Positions 17,210 to 25,534 of a stretch of DNA of 38,799 nucleotides are shown here, piece after piece. The translations under genes were made by a program, and so were the position numbers. Under the pieces are notes generated by a model that did not search any database, had not been told where the DNA came from, and saw only the letters and a program-made list of their open reading frames with translations. Position 1 is the stretch's first letter. Every line of letters begins with the position of its first letter. Source of the stretch: Chloroflexota bacterium (GTDB taxonomy: Bacteria > Chloroflexota > Dehalococcoidia > Lucifugimonadales > UBA3495); assembly GCA_002698265.1 (NCBI GenBank), contig NZVX01000069.1, forward strand, positions 14,449 through 53,247, in the 5' to 3' direction.

Positions 17210-17258
17210 GTTGGGATGAGGGCGTTACCCGTCCCGGCCAAGCCAACCGCCAAAAACC

Positions 17259-18644
17259 CTAATCGTCATCCCCTGCCGCGGTGGCGGCCGGTCTGAGCTG
17301 GGTATCGCCGGTGGCGGAAACTTCCGGCAGATCGTTTTCCCAATCTGGGATCAACACATGGGATGTATCGTCCAACAGCGCGATGACCAACACACCGATG
17401 GCGCTGAAACCAACAGATAACGCCATCACCATGTTGAATGACCCCGTCGCGTATATCACCAAACCTGCTAACGCGGTGGCCACGGCATGTCCAATCAGCG
17501 CGCCCGTTGTCTGCCAACCGTAGATCGTCCCCATGGGGCCTTCACCGTAGTACTGGCGGTTGATGACCAGATAGCCGGTCCATTCCCCGCCGAACCCGAT
17601 GCCGAACACCGCGGCGAACATGTAGAACGCCCAGGCTTCCTGGGACCAGAAAAGCATGAAAACGGTGGCGGCCTGGATGCTCAGACTGGCGGCCATCATT
17701 CTCCGAGTGCCGTACATCTCGGCCATGATCGGGGTCACGACACGGCTGAAGACGCTGACCAAGGAGATGATGGTCAGGATGATCCCCGCCTGAGCCAGGG
17801 ACGAGAATGCCCCGCGCTCGAAGGCCATAGGAATCACGTAGATCAAAACCGTGCCGTGTCCGGCGCAACCCAGGCCATGGATCAACGGCAAGTTCCAGAA
17901 CGGCTTGGTGCGGCGGGTGTGCTGATTGAAGACCTTCTGACGCAGCCGGTCCACAGTCTTGTCCCTCAAGACCGCCGGCGGGTCTGTAGCCCTGGCGCCG
18001 TAGGGCTGTATACCCAGGTCGGCCGGTTTGCTGCGCATGAAGGGGACCATGGCCAGCATGATTCCTCCACCGACAGCACCTATGATCATGAAGGTGCTCT
18101 GCCAGCCCAGCACCTCGATGAAGCCGCCCATGAGCGGTGCCATGATGCCGGTGCCGATCCCACCCGCGCCCCAGAGGATACCCACGGCCACCCCTAGGCG
18201 GCGGCGGAACCACCCACTGACGGCCGACATCAGGGGAACCATGGCAAGGGACTGGGTCAGCGACAGCAACACGCCAAAGAAGATGAAGAAGTGCCAGACC
18301 TCGGTCACCTGTCCCAGCAGAAACATGCTGATCAGGTACATGATGGCGGCGGCGAATAACATCCAGCGGGAGCCGTAGCGGTCGCCCAGCCAACCGGTCA
18401 TGGGAGCATAGATCGCTCCGAACATGTAATAGCTGGCGATGGCTATACCGATGGTCCCCAAGCCCCATCCGAAGTCTCCTTCGGCGTCGTTCAGCGGCGG
18501 AACCATGATGCCCGCGGCCATGCTGATGGAGCTGGCGAATATCTGGACCGTGGCCAAGATCCCGATGACCACCCAACTGTAGTGGATGCCAAAGGGCAAC
18601 TTGCCGGCCGAGAATTTAAGGTTGGGCCTGGAGGTGAGGGCCAA
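17259..18644 (-). CDS. MFS transporter (OFA/monocarboxylate-like)
   Basis: 461 aa with about 12 helices. The start at TTG 18644 is preferred over TTG 18665 because it aligns with the start of the tandem paralogue (ALTSRP versus ALIDRP), while the upstream TTG lies within a hairpin. Family signs are GWLGDRYGSRWM between helices 2 and 3, the central PFMRSKPADLGIQPYG loop, and EWTGYLVINRQYYGEGPMG in the second half. Likely exchanges or imports a small organic acid; the substrate is unknown. It lies next to HpaB-family and deacetylase genes, suggesting a catabolic setting. Confidence 0.85.
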   Translation of the reverse strand: MALTSRPNLKFSAGKLPFGIHYSWVVIGILATVQIFASSISMAAGIMVPPLNDAEGDFGWGLGTIGIAIASYYMFGAIYAPMTGWLGDRYGSRWMLFAAAIMYLISMFLLGQVTEVWHFFIFFGVLLSLTQSLAMVPLMSAVSGWFRRRLGVAVGILWGAGGIGTGIMAPLMGGFIEVLGWQSTFMIIGAVGGGIMLAMVPFMRSKPADLGIQPYGARATDPPAVLRDKTVDRLRQKVFNQHTRRTKPFWNLPLIHGLGCAGHGTVLIYVIPMAFERGAFSSLAQAGIILTIISLVSVFSRVVTPIMAEMYGTRRMMAASLSIQAATVFMLFWSQEAWAFYMFAAVFGIGFGGEWTGYLVINRQYYGEGPMGTIYGWQTTGALIGHAVATALAGLVIYATGSFNMVMALSVGFSAIGVLVIALLDDTSHVLIPDWENDLPEVSATGDTQLRPAATAAGDDD

Positions 18645-18663
18645 TTTCCGTTTCCAAAAAGGC

Positions 18664-18689
18664 AATTACGCCGAGTTACCGGCGTAATT
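18664..18689 (-). terminator. Hairpin between tandem MFS genes
   Basis: AATTACGCC / GGCGTAATT, nine perfect pairs with an eight-base loop. On the minus strand a TTTTT run follows three bases later. It may end or attenuate transcription from the upstream MFS gene. It also covers the first possible TTG of the downstream gene. Confidence 0.4.
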
Positions 18690-18784
18690 AGGATATTGCT
18701 AGTGGAACATTATAACTATCGGTGATGATAAGTACACCCCAGCGCGTGATTTTGGCGATAGTCCGGGGTCTGTATGCGCAAACA

Positions 18785-20149
18785 TTAATCGTCTCCAACA
18801 GCGGCGCCAGGCACGAAGTTCGTTCTGGCTTCGGGCGGCAGAGAGTCTTCCCAATCGGGAATCAAAACGTGGGAGGTGCTCTCGAGCGTGGCAATGACCA
18901 GCAATCCGGCGGCGCTAAAGGCCGCGGACAGCACGAACACCGGGTAGAAGGAGCCGGTTACGTAGATAACCAAACCAGCAAGGAACGTGGTCACGGCGTG
19001 TCCGGCGAACGCTCCGGTCATCTGCCAGCCGTAAACACTACCCATGGGGCCATCGCCAAAGTACCGGCGGTTGATCTCCAGATATCCGGTCCACTCGGCG
19101 CCGAACCCCAGTCCGAATGTGGCGGCGAATAGATAGAACATCCATGGGTCGTGGGCCCAGAACAGAATTAGCACCGTTAGGGCCTGGATGCTCAGGCTAG
19201 CGGCCATAACCTTCCTGGGTCCCCAGGCCTCGGCCACGACCGGGGCTCCGAGTCTGCTGACGATGCTTACCAACGAGATGATCGTGATGGTCAGCGCCGC
19301 AGAGGTAGTGCTAAGCCCCTGTTCAACCGCCAGGGGAATCACGTAGATGAGTACGATCCCCATCCCAGCGCAACCTAGCGCATGGATGACGGGAAGGTTC
19401 CAAAATGCCTTGGTGTGCCGTATCTGTTGATTGAAAACCTTAAGGCGCAAGGCCTCCACTGCCCGGATTCTAGCTGGAATTTCAGGTGCATCGCTCGCCA
19501 CCCCGAAGGGCCGGATTCCGATATCTGCCGGCTTACTCCGTATGAACGGGAATACCAGGAGCATGGTTCCGGTGCCTGCCAGACCCACGATGGTAAATGA
19601 CTGCTGCCACCCCATCGTGTCCAGCATGTAGGCGATCAGCGGCGCCAATATAGCGGTCCCGATACCCCCAGTGGCCCACAGGATCCCAACACCCCAACCC
19701 AGGCGGCGGCGGAACCAGCCGCTGATGGACGCCATCATTGGAACCATAGTGATAGAGGCGGTGAACGACATCAGGAAGCTGTAGAAGAGGAAGAAGTGCC
19801 AGAGTTCAGTCACGAACCCCAGCGCAACCATGCCCACGCCGTACGTCAAGGCGCCGACAAACATCATGGGCCGTGCGCCGAACCTGTCTCCTAGGTGGCC
19901 CGTTATCGGGGCGAAGATGGCACTGAAGACATAGTAGAGGCCGATGGCCATGCTGAGTTCACCGATCCCGAAGCGGAAACCGCCTTCCGGGTCGGTCAGC
20001 GGTGGCACCATAACGCCGGCGATCATGAAAACGGAGCTGCCAAAGACCTGGACGATGGCCAGCACGGCCACGATCACCCAACTGTAGTGAACGCCAAAGG
20101 GCATCTTGGCGGCCGAATACCGGAACTTGGGTCTATCTATCAAGGCCAA
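18785..20149 (-). CDS. MFS transporter (OFA/monocarboxylate-like), paralogue
   Basis: 454 aa, clearly homologous along its whole length to the next gene downstream (shared KxFWNLPxIHxLGCAG, EWTGYLxINRxY and TSHVLIPDWE). TTG 20149 is the start; no convincing ribosome site is seen. The residues differ mostly within helices, which would allow different substrates. The pair looks like an old tandem duplication rather than a recent copy. Confidence 0.85.
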   Translation of the reverse strand: MALIDRPKFRYSAAKMPFGVHYSWVIVAVLAIVQVFGSSVFMIAGVMVPPLTDPEGGFRFGIGELSMAIGLYYVFSAIFAPITGHLGDRFGARPMMFVGALTYGVGMVALGFVTELWHFFLFYSFLMSFTASITMVPMMASISGWFRRRLGWGVGILWATGGIGTAILAPLIAYMLDTMGWQQSFTIVGLAGTGTMLLVFPFIRSKPADIGIRPFGVASDAPEIPARIRAVEALRLKVFNQQIRHTKAFWNLPVIHALGCAGMGIVLIYVIPLAVEQGLSTTSAALTITIISLVSIVSRLGAPVVAEAWGPRKVMAASLSIQALTVLILFWAHDPWMFYLFAATFGLGFGAEWTGYLEINRRYFGDGPMGSVYGWQMTGAFAGHAVTTFLAGLVIYVTGSFYPVFVLSAAFSAAGLLVIATLESTSHVLIPDWEDSLPPEARTNFVPGAAVGDD

Positions 20150-20199
20150 TTAGCGCAACCCGCTTGCAAATCTAGGAGATTCGATGAAGCAACCAGTGG

Positions 20200-20227
20200 A
20201 TTATATCGAATCGTTCTCATAAATACA
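20200..20227 (-). promoter_or_regulatory. Possible promoter for the MFS pair
   Basis: Minus strand TATAAT (20200-20205) with a weak TGTATT 16 bases upstream, about 50 bases ahead of the TTG at 20149. Confidence 0.35.
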
Positions 20228-20251
20228 GCCAGACACCACCCGGAGCCACCA

Positions 20252-21064
20252 TCAGATCATGATGTTCATCTGATTGACGATGGTATTGCCCAGAGCCGTG
20301 TCACCGGAGACGGTGACCTTGCCAGAGGTGAGGGCTTCGGAGGGGTCCCAGCGGCCGCATCCTAGGCAGACGAACGTCTCGACATCTGTGGTTATCGTGA
20401 CAGTTGGCGAATCCGGCTCTGCGTCCAGCTCTTTTCCCCGGCCGCCCTCTACCGCCACGGGGACTACGCTGCCTGCCACGCCGGTGATGTTAAAGACTGC
20501 AGTGACACCGTCCGGAGCTTGGGCTTTCCTGGCGGTCACGAAGGGCAGCGCCCGGGCGATCCGGCCCACCGAATGAGAGGCCACCGGGCCCTCTAGCTCG
20601 CCAGGTATGCCCAGCGCACGGCGGATGTCCTGCTCATGGACCCAGGCGTCGAAGATTCGGATGCGCACGAATTCGGTGATCGTTCCGGGACCGATGGGCG
20701 TCTGAGTCTCGGCCGCGAATCCGTCATCGCTCAGGCCCTTGAGGAACGTCAGACGTTGGCCGGTCAACTCACGGAACTCATCCAGGACATGTTGTCCGAG
20801 CCAGGAACGGCGAAAGTCGACCACCACTTCATTGGACTGGCCGACATCGTTCTTGACGTGGGAGGTATCTTGCGGTGTGTGGTCAGGCCGGGGATTGCCC
20901 AAAATTCCGGACTCGGCGCCCACCAAGTGGGAAACCTGGTCCTGGACCGACCAGCCGGGGCAGTCGGTGGGCGTTTTCCATTGGGATTCAGTGAGGGGAG
21001 AGCACAACGAGTCTATAGAACTCCAAACGTATTCCATCAGATCGACCACTTGCTGGTTGCCCAT
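20252..21064 (-). CDS. Maleylpyruvate isomerase family, mycothiol/DinB-like protein
   Basis: 270 aa. The N-terminal MDMPI/DinB-like four-helix domain starts WSSIDSLCSPLTESQWKTPTDCPGWSVQDQVSHLVG, where His36-equivalent, Glu and the later WVHEQDIRRALG provide the metal site. The C-terminal part (VTITTDVETFVCLGCGRWDP...GKVTVSGD) is SCP2-like. The family covers thiol-dependent isomerases and many uncharacterised proteins; the true reaction is unknown. Its start lies only 29 bp after the redoxin stop, so the two are probably one transcript. Confidence 0.8.
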   Translation of the reverse strand: MGNQQVVDLMEYVWSSIDSLCSPLTESQWKTPTDCPGWSVQDQVSHLVGAESGILGNPRPDHTPQDTSHVKNDVGQSNEVVVDFRRSWLGQHVLDEFRELTGQRLTFLKGLSDDGFAAETQTPIGPGTITEFVRIRIFDAWVHEQDIRRALGIPGELEGPVASHSVGRIARALPFVTARKAQAPDGVTAVFNITGVAGSVVPVAVEGGRGKELDAEPDSPTVTITTDVETFVCLGCGRWDPSEALTSGKVTVSGDTALGNTIVNQMNIMI

Positions 21065-21093
21065 GGCTCTCTCCCCTTAATGGCTGGTTTGGG

Positions 21094-21594
21094 TTAGTGG
21101 GCCGCGCCCTCTTCTTCCTTCCGGATATTCTCCCGGCGGGTGATCAAGCGGATGGCCTCGTCGGCGCCCATGCGTCCCACCGGCCCCGAAGCGTACATGG
21201 CGCCCAGCACCGTGCCGTCCCGTCCTAACAGGAACTCGGTGGGCTGGATGTAACCAGCCCCCCCTGACCACCATGATCCCAGCAGGTCGCCGTCGGCTTT
21301 CGTCGCGTCATAGGCCATGGGGAAGGTCAACTTATTGTTATCGACGACTTCCTGTGCCAGTTCTTTGGTGTCAACGCTGACTGCGTAGGTCGTCACTCCC
21401 AGTTCTTCCAGTTCCGCTTTGTTCGCTTCCCATTCGGCTAACTGCCGATTGCAGTAGGGTCACCAATGGCCCCGGTAGATCAGCACCGCTGTGTACCGGG
21501 TGGGTGCATCGTCGGGAAGGGTAATCTTACTTCCGTCCAGCATCTGAAGAGTGATCTTGGGGAGACGGTCTCCCTGTTGCAGCTTTTCCCCCAT
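21094..21594 (-). CDS. AhpC/TSA-like redoxin, candidate selenoprotein (UxxC)
   Basis: 166 aa if the in-frame TGA at codon 45 (21460-21462) is read as selenocysteine. AAGGAG lies six bases before ATG 21594 and the final stop is TAA. The TGA sits exactly at the catalytic Cys of the YRGHWCPYC motif, giving W-U-P-Y-C48-N. The frame is intact and conserved on both sides: GDRLPKITLQMLDGS before, LAEWEANKAELEELGVTTYAVSVD after, then the PTEFLLGRDGTVL redoxin core. A SECIS-like hairpin follows the UGA at the proper distance. It would reduce peroxides or disulfides in the cytoplasm. A sequencing error or nonsense mutation is the alternative, but the position makes chance unlikely. Confidence 0.78.
21431..21451 (-). 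promoter_or_regulatory. Bacterial SECIS-like hairpin
   Basis: On the minus strand, UCGGC pairs with GCCGA around the loop AGUUA, extended by CA/UG across one A-A mismatch. The loop begins 17 bases after the UGA, almost the spacing of E. coli fdhF, and has G then U at loop positions 2-3 as SelB-binding elements require. Confidence 0.6.
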
Positions 21595-21865
21595 CGTTAC
21601 TCCTTTTTGGCCGCGCCTGGCCTAGGTGCGTCCAATATACGATGCCTGACTCCAAAAAAGAGATGCGTGTTGCAACCTGTACAAGAAACTTTTCATGGCC
21701 GCTAACAGAATCGGTGCCAGCATAGCTGTGGCCCGAAGCTCCGTCAACAAATAAACAACACGAGGCGAGCCCTCCTTTGCCCTGGCCGCTCTGAAGTTAC
21801 TGCAATCGGTGCGCCGCCTAACTGAATCATGTCATAATACCGGCAACTTTTTAGGCAGATAGCAC

Positions 21866-22156
21866 ATGAACGACCAGCGGAAGACAAAGAAGTAGCCGCT
21901 GGAAGACCTGCAACGCGAACGCTCAATCGCGCTTGAAGAGGTCTCCAACAAGGTGGCCGCCGCCCACAACACAGACGAAGTGTTGGACCTGATCGTCAAC
22001 GAATCTGTCCGGCTGATTGGCGCGTCTGCCGCCTTCATCCGCTTATTGGAGGGCGGCACAGTATTGGTGGAGAGCGAATTCGGCAACGGGTCAACCTTCA
22101 CCATGAAGCTGCCGGCGGTGGTGGAAGAATCACTGGGTACACAAGCGACCCAGTAA
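21866..22156 (+). pseudogene. Internally deleted sensor histidine kinase
   Basis: ATG 21866 opens a frame broken by TAG at codon 10. It then reads LEDLQRERSIALEEVSNKVAAAHNTDEVLDLIVNESVRLIGA, the beginning of a GAF domain. After LLEGG it jumps straight to VLVESEFGNGSTFTMKLPA, the last ATP-binding (G2) motif of a HATPase domain. The whole GAF core, HisKA domain and most of the ATPase are missing, so this is the scar of a large in-frame deletion. It ends 11 bases before the MBL gene. Confidence 0.72.
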
Positions 22157-22167
22157 GGAGAATCGAC

Positions 22168-23043
22168 ATGAAACAGATAACCAGCAATGTTTGGGTTGAA
22201 ACCGAGACTAGAGGTTGCAACTTTGGATTCGTGACCACCGCCGACGGCATCGTCATGATTGACAGCCCCCACAAGCCCACCACGGCGATATGGTTGAAGT
22301 CGGAGATCGGGAAGCGAGGATTGCTCCGCTACATCATCAATACCGAGCCCCACGGCGACCATTGGACCGGCAACGCCTTCTTCGACGCCCCCGTCATCGC
22401 CCACGAAGGGGTCCGCACCCGCATGCTGAACACCGACATGGCCGAGCATGCCGCCAGAGTCGGCACATTCGGGCCTGACGAGCCGGCGTTGTTGGAAGAT
22501 TACACTGCCAATTTTCCAGTGGTCACCTTCCGCGACACGATGACCATGCACGTCGGCGACCACACCTTCGAGATGATTCACATGCCCGGCCACACCCTCT
22601 ATCAGGCGGCGGTGATTATCAAAGAGGAGGGCGTGGTCTTCACCAGCGACAACATCTTCAACGGCGTCCATTCCTGGTTGCACGAGGCTGACCCAGACCT
22701 GTGGTTGGTGGCATTGGAGTCGCTGCGAGGACTGAACGAGGACATCTTCGTCCCAGGTCACGGCGACATGTGCGGCAAAGGCTATCTGGACGAACAGGGC
22801 GCGTTCATCTCCGAGTGGAAAGACTACGTCCAAAACGCCGTGGACCGGGGCATGACCAGAGAAGAATCGGTCTCAACCCTAACGGCCCTGATCGACCGAT
22901 ACCCCATGGACGTGGAGCAAGCAGCCTTGGCGCCCATGGTCATGGGCATCAACGCCGGTAACCTCTACGACTACCTAACCGGCCCCTGGCCCCCGGTATC
23001 TATGGGGACGGTGGCTACACGACTGCCTGGGGATGATAAGTAG
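22168..23043 (+). CDS. MBL-fold metallo-hydrolase with altered first metal motif
   Basis: 291 aa metallo-beta-lactamase fold; AAGGAG precedes ATG 22168. The usual HxHxDH motif reads E60-P-H62-G-D64-H65, so the first metal-ligating His is Glu. The other ligands are present: H142 (MPGHT), D161 (FTSDN) and H198 (VPGHGD). The C-terminal ~90 residues are helical. Glu might still bind metal, or only one metal site may remain. The substrate is unknown. It closely follows the kinase remnant. Confidence 0.85.
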   Translation: MKQITSNVWVETETRGCNFGFVTTADGIVMIDSPHKPTTAIWLKSEIGKRGLLRYIINTEPHGDHWTGNAFFDAPVIAHEGVRTRMLNTDMAEHAARVGTFGPDEPALLEDYTANFPVVTFRDTMTMHVGDHTFEMIHMPGHTLYQAAVIIKEEGVVFTSDNIFNGVHSWLHEADPDLWLVALESLRGLNEDIFVPGHGDMCGKGYLDEQGAFISEWKDYVQNAVDRGMTREESVSTLTALIDRYPMDVEQAALAPMVMGINAGNLYDYLTGPWPPVSMGTVATRLPGDDK

Positions 23044-23243
23044 GGGCGGCCCCGTCATCCCGGCGCCGGTTTGGTCTCACAGACCTTAGTCCAACCAAGC
23101 CAATCACCGTACGGGCGGGTTAGAAACCTACCCCTATAAGCTCCCCCGGCCATTTCGGTCCCTGGGCCTTGTGGATTCACCTACCGCGGACGGGACAGGA
23201 ATGAACCACGAACCGAGTGTTCTTATTCCAGCCAACTACATGG

Positions 23244-23263
23244 ATTCCTGCTTTCGCCGGAAT
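23244..23263. repeat. Short palindromic intergenic element
   Basis: ATTCCTGC, loop TTTC, GCCGGAAT with one mismatch, followed by GACGG. Elements of this kind (ATTCC-GC-TTTC-GC-GGAATGAC) are, from memory, common between genes in many bacteria; only one copy is seen here. Confidence 0.4.
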
Positions 23264-23269
23264 GACGGA

Positions 23270-23317
23270 AGAAGAAAAGAGAAGGGCCGGGTTAACCCGG
23301 CCCTTCTCTTTTCTTCT
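23270..23317. terminator. Perfect 48-bp palindrome, bidirectional terminator
   Basis: Two 24-base arms with no mismatch, centred on GGGTTAACCC, with a GC-rich core and A-rich/T-rich outer arms that would give a U-rich tail in either direction. It sits between the converging MBL and aminotransferase genes, the expected place for a shared terminator. Confidence 0.75.
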
Positions 23318-23337
23318 GACTTTCACTGCCCGCCTAC

Positions 23338-24516
23338 TTACTCATCAAACGTAGCAATCGCCCGCTGGGCGGCTGACAGGCTAGCGCCGAAGGCCACTTC
23401 GTAGCCTTCTTTGGCCAGGATAGATTCAAGCGCAGAGAGTACCGCGAAGACGTTCTTCTCCCGGGCCGACTCGCCCATCAGCCCGATGCGCCATGCCTTT
23501 CCAGCAAACTCTCCCAGTCCGCCGCCGATCTCGATGTCATAGTCGTTGAGCAGCGCCCCACGGACCTTAGCGTCTTCAACGCCATCTGGAATGGACAATG
23601 TGGTGAGGGGGTTCAGTCGGTGTCCTTCCTCGGCTAGCAGGCTTAGACCGAGAGCTTCCACTCCGGCGCGAAGCCCGGCGGCCACCCTGGCGTGCCTCTG
23701 GATCCGGTTCTCCAGCCCCTCTTCCATCATCATTCGCAGGGCTTCCCGCAGGGCATAGGTCATGTTGATTGGCGAAGTGTGGTGATAGGCCCTGGTCGCG
23801 TTCCAGTACGCTTCAAGGTCCTTAAGGTTGAAGTAGAAGCTCTGCACCTTGGTCGGGCGCTTGCTGACTACGTCCATGGCCGCTGGGCTAAGGCTGATGG
23901 GGGCCAGTCCTGGAGGAGCTCCCAAACACTTCTGGGTCGCGCTGTAACAGATGTCGATGCCCCAGTCGTCCATTCGCACTTCATGCCCGCCCAGAGACGT
24001 AACGGCGTCTACTATAGACAGCGCACCTGCCTCACGTATCACGTCCATCAGCTCTTTTATGAAGCTAAGAACCCCCGTGGACGTCTCAGCATGGACCACA
24101 CCCACGGCTTTCAGGCCTGGATGCCGCTTGAGCTCGTCGCGCAGCATCTGAGGGTCTACCGCTTTGCCCCAGGGAGTGTCCATCAGGTGAACCGTGGCCC
24201 CGCAGCGCTCCGCGATATCGGCCAGTCGGATGCCGAAGTAGCCGTTCCGGCAGATCAGCACCTCGTCGCCCGGCTCGATGACGTTGGCGCAGGCTGTTTC
24301 CATGGCGCCCGTGCCGGTGGACGATATCGGCACGGTCATTTTGTTCTCGGTGTGGAAGACCTCGCGAAGCATGTCGCACACGTCATCCATCACCTGAAAG
24401 AACGCCGGGTCCAAATGACCCACCACCGGCATGGTCATCGCTTGGAGCACGCGTGGGTGTACGGTACTGGGTCCGGCGCCGAGCAGCATCCTCTGGGGTA
24501 GCTGCGATTGATTCAT
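23338..24516 (-). CDS. Class V aminotransferase (alanine-glyoxylate / serine-pyruvate type)
   Basis: 392 aa from ATG 24516; an in-frame TTG at 24531 is also possible, and neither has a clear ribosome site. The PLP lysine is K196 in SATQKCLGAPPGLAP and the cofactor Asp is D170 in SIVDAVTSLGG. GAGPSTVHPRVLQAM at the start and SSTGTGAMETA are family marks. It should transfer amino groups between Ser/Ala and glyoxylate or pyruvate. It stands alone, between a strong terminator and the SDR gene. Confidence 0.88.
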   Translation of the reverse strand: MNQSQLPQRMLLGAGPSTVHPRVLQAMTMPVVGHLDPAFFQVMDDVCDMLREVFHTENKMTVPISSTGTGAMETACANVIEPGDEVLICRNGYFGIRLADIAERCGATVHLMDTPWGKAVDPQMLRDELKRHPGLKAVGVVHAETSTGVLSFIKELMDVIREAGALSIVDAVTSLGGHEVRMDDWGIDICYSATQKCLGAPPGLAPISLSPAAMDVVSKRPTKVQSFYFNLKDLEAYWNATRAYHHTSPINMTYALREALRMMMEEGLENRIQRHARVAAGLRAGVEALGLSLLAEEGHRLNPLTTLSIPDGVEDAKVRGALLNDYDIEIGGGLGEFAGKAWRIGLMGESAREKNVFAVLSALESILAKEGYEVAFGASLSAAQRAIATFDE

Positions 24517-24584
24517 GTTGGAGCTAGTCAATTTTTTTAAGACCCCCGGTCATATAGACACTTTCGTCGATCGATTATCTTAGG

Positions 24585-25382
24585 TTAGAGAACTGCCGAC
24601 GCGCCTCCGTCCAGGTTCACGGCGATTCCCGTCAGATAGCTGGCCCGCTCAGAGGCCAGGAAAGCGATAACGTCGCCGGCCTCTTCGGGCTCGGCTACCC
24701 GGCCTATTGGGACGTTCCGGCCCTGGGCCAGTTCGTCATAGAACGTGTCCAGGGAGAGGTTGGGTTCCTTCTCGAGGCGGGCGTCATACCGTCGCTGGTG
24801 CTGGCCGCTCTTGACCAACCCGATGCAGACGGTGGTGACCAGGATGTTTTCCTTGGCCAGGTCCTTGGACAATCCTTTGGTGATGGCTATACCTGCGGCG
24901 CGAGAGATGGAAGTGGGCATGGAGGCGGGTCCAGGGGTCCGGCCGCCAAGGTTGGTCACGTTAATGATCCGGCCGCCGCCGACTTTACGCATTTCTCCGA
25001 TGGAGTCTTGCATCAGCCGGACCGCAGCCCAAACCTTCAGTTCGAAGTCCGACTGCCAGTCTTCGTGGCTCACGCTCTCGAAGGGTTTGGCCATGGATGA
25101 GCCGGCGTTGTTGACGATTATGTCCACCCGCCCGAAGCTATCCACGGCGGTCTTGATCATCTTCTGGGAGGCGCCGTCGGTGGTGATGTCCAAGGCCAGA
25201 GGTATCACCGAGCCCTCAGTGGCCGTTTTAATCTCTTGTACGGCCTGGTCCAGTACCTCTTGGCGGCGGGCCACGATGACAACGTTAGCCCCTTCTTTGG
25301 CCATACTCAATGCGGCCGCTTTCCCGATCCCGTCACTTCCACCAGTGATGATTGCAACCTTGCCTTCGAGGCCCATGTCCAT
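24585..25382 (-). CDS. SDR-fold protein lacking the usual catalytic residues
   Basis: 265 aa. The Rossmann fold and cofactor motif are intact (TGGSDGIG at 13-20, NNAG at 91-94, C-terminal YLTGIAVNLDGG). Alignment by eye puts N144 at the catalytic Ser, T157 at the Tyr, R161 at the Lys and K116 at the structural Asn; the 13- and 4-residue spacings match the family. GGAG precedes ATG 25382. It probably binds NAD(P) but may not be a normal dehydrogenase. It follows trpB by ~150 bp. Confidence 0.85.
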   Translation of the reverse strand: MDMGLEGKVAIITGGSDGIGKAAALSMAKEGANVVIVARRQEVLDQAVQEIKTATEGSVIPLALDITTDGASQKMIKTAVDSFGRVDIIVNNAGSSMAKPFESVSHEDWQSDFELKVWAAVRLMQDSIGEMRKVGGGRIINVTNLGGRTPGPASMPTSISRAAGIAITKGLSKDLAKENILVTTVCIGLVKSGQHQRRYDARLEKEPNLSLDTFYDELAQGRNVPIGRVAEPEEAGDVIAFLASERASYLTGIAVNLDGGASAVL

Positions 25383-25534
25383 AGTGATTTCTCCTGTTTC
25401 TTAGCCCGGTTATTCAACGAGAATAGAGTCTGAATCAAGCCGAAGCACGCACAGAAAAGGCCTCGGCGAATCGGCAGCCATTATAGCACAGGGGTTTACA
25501 TAGGTTGACGTCTGGTGCAGCTTCGGGTGGACCC

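Noticed and set aside
21832-22833. Long minus-strand open frame (333 codons)
   Set aside because: It is antisense to the well-supported MBL gene and the kinase remnant and has no recognisable domain.
23692-24501. Plus-strand open frame of 269 codons
   Set aside because: Antisense to the aminotransferase with its intact PLP site.
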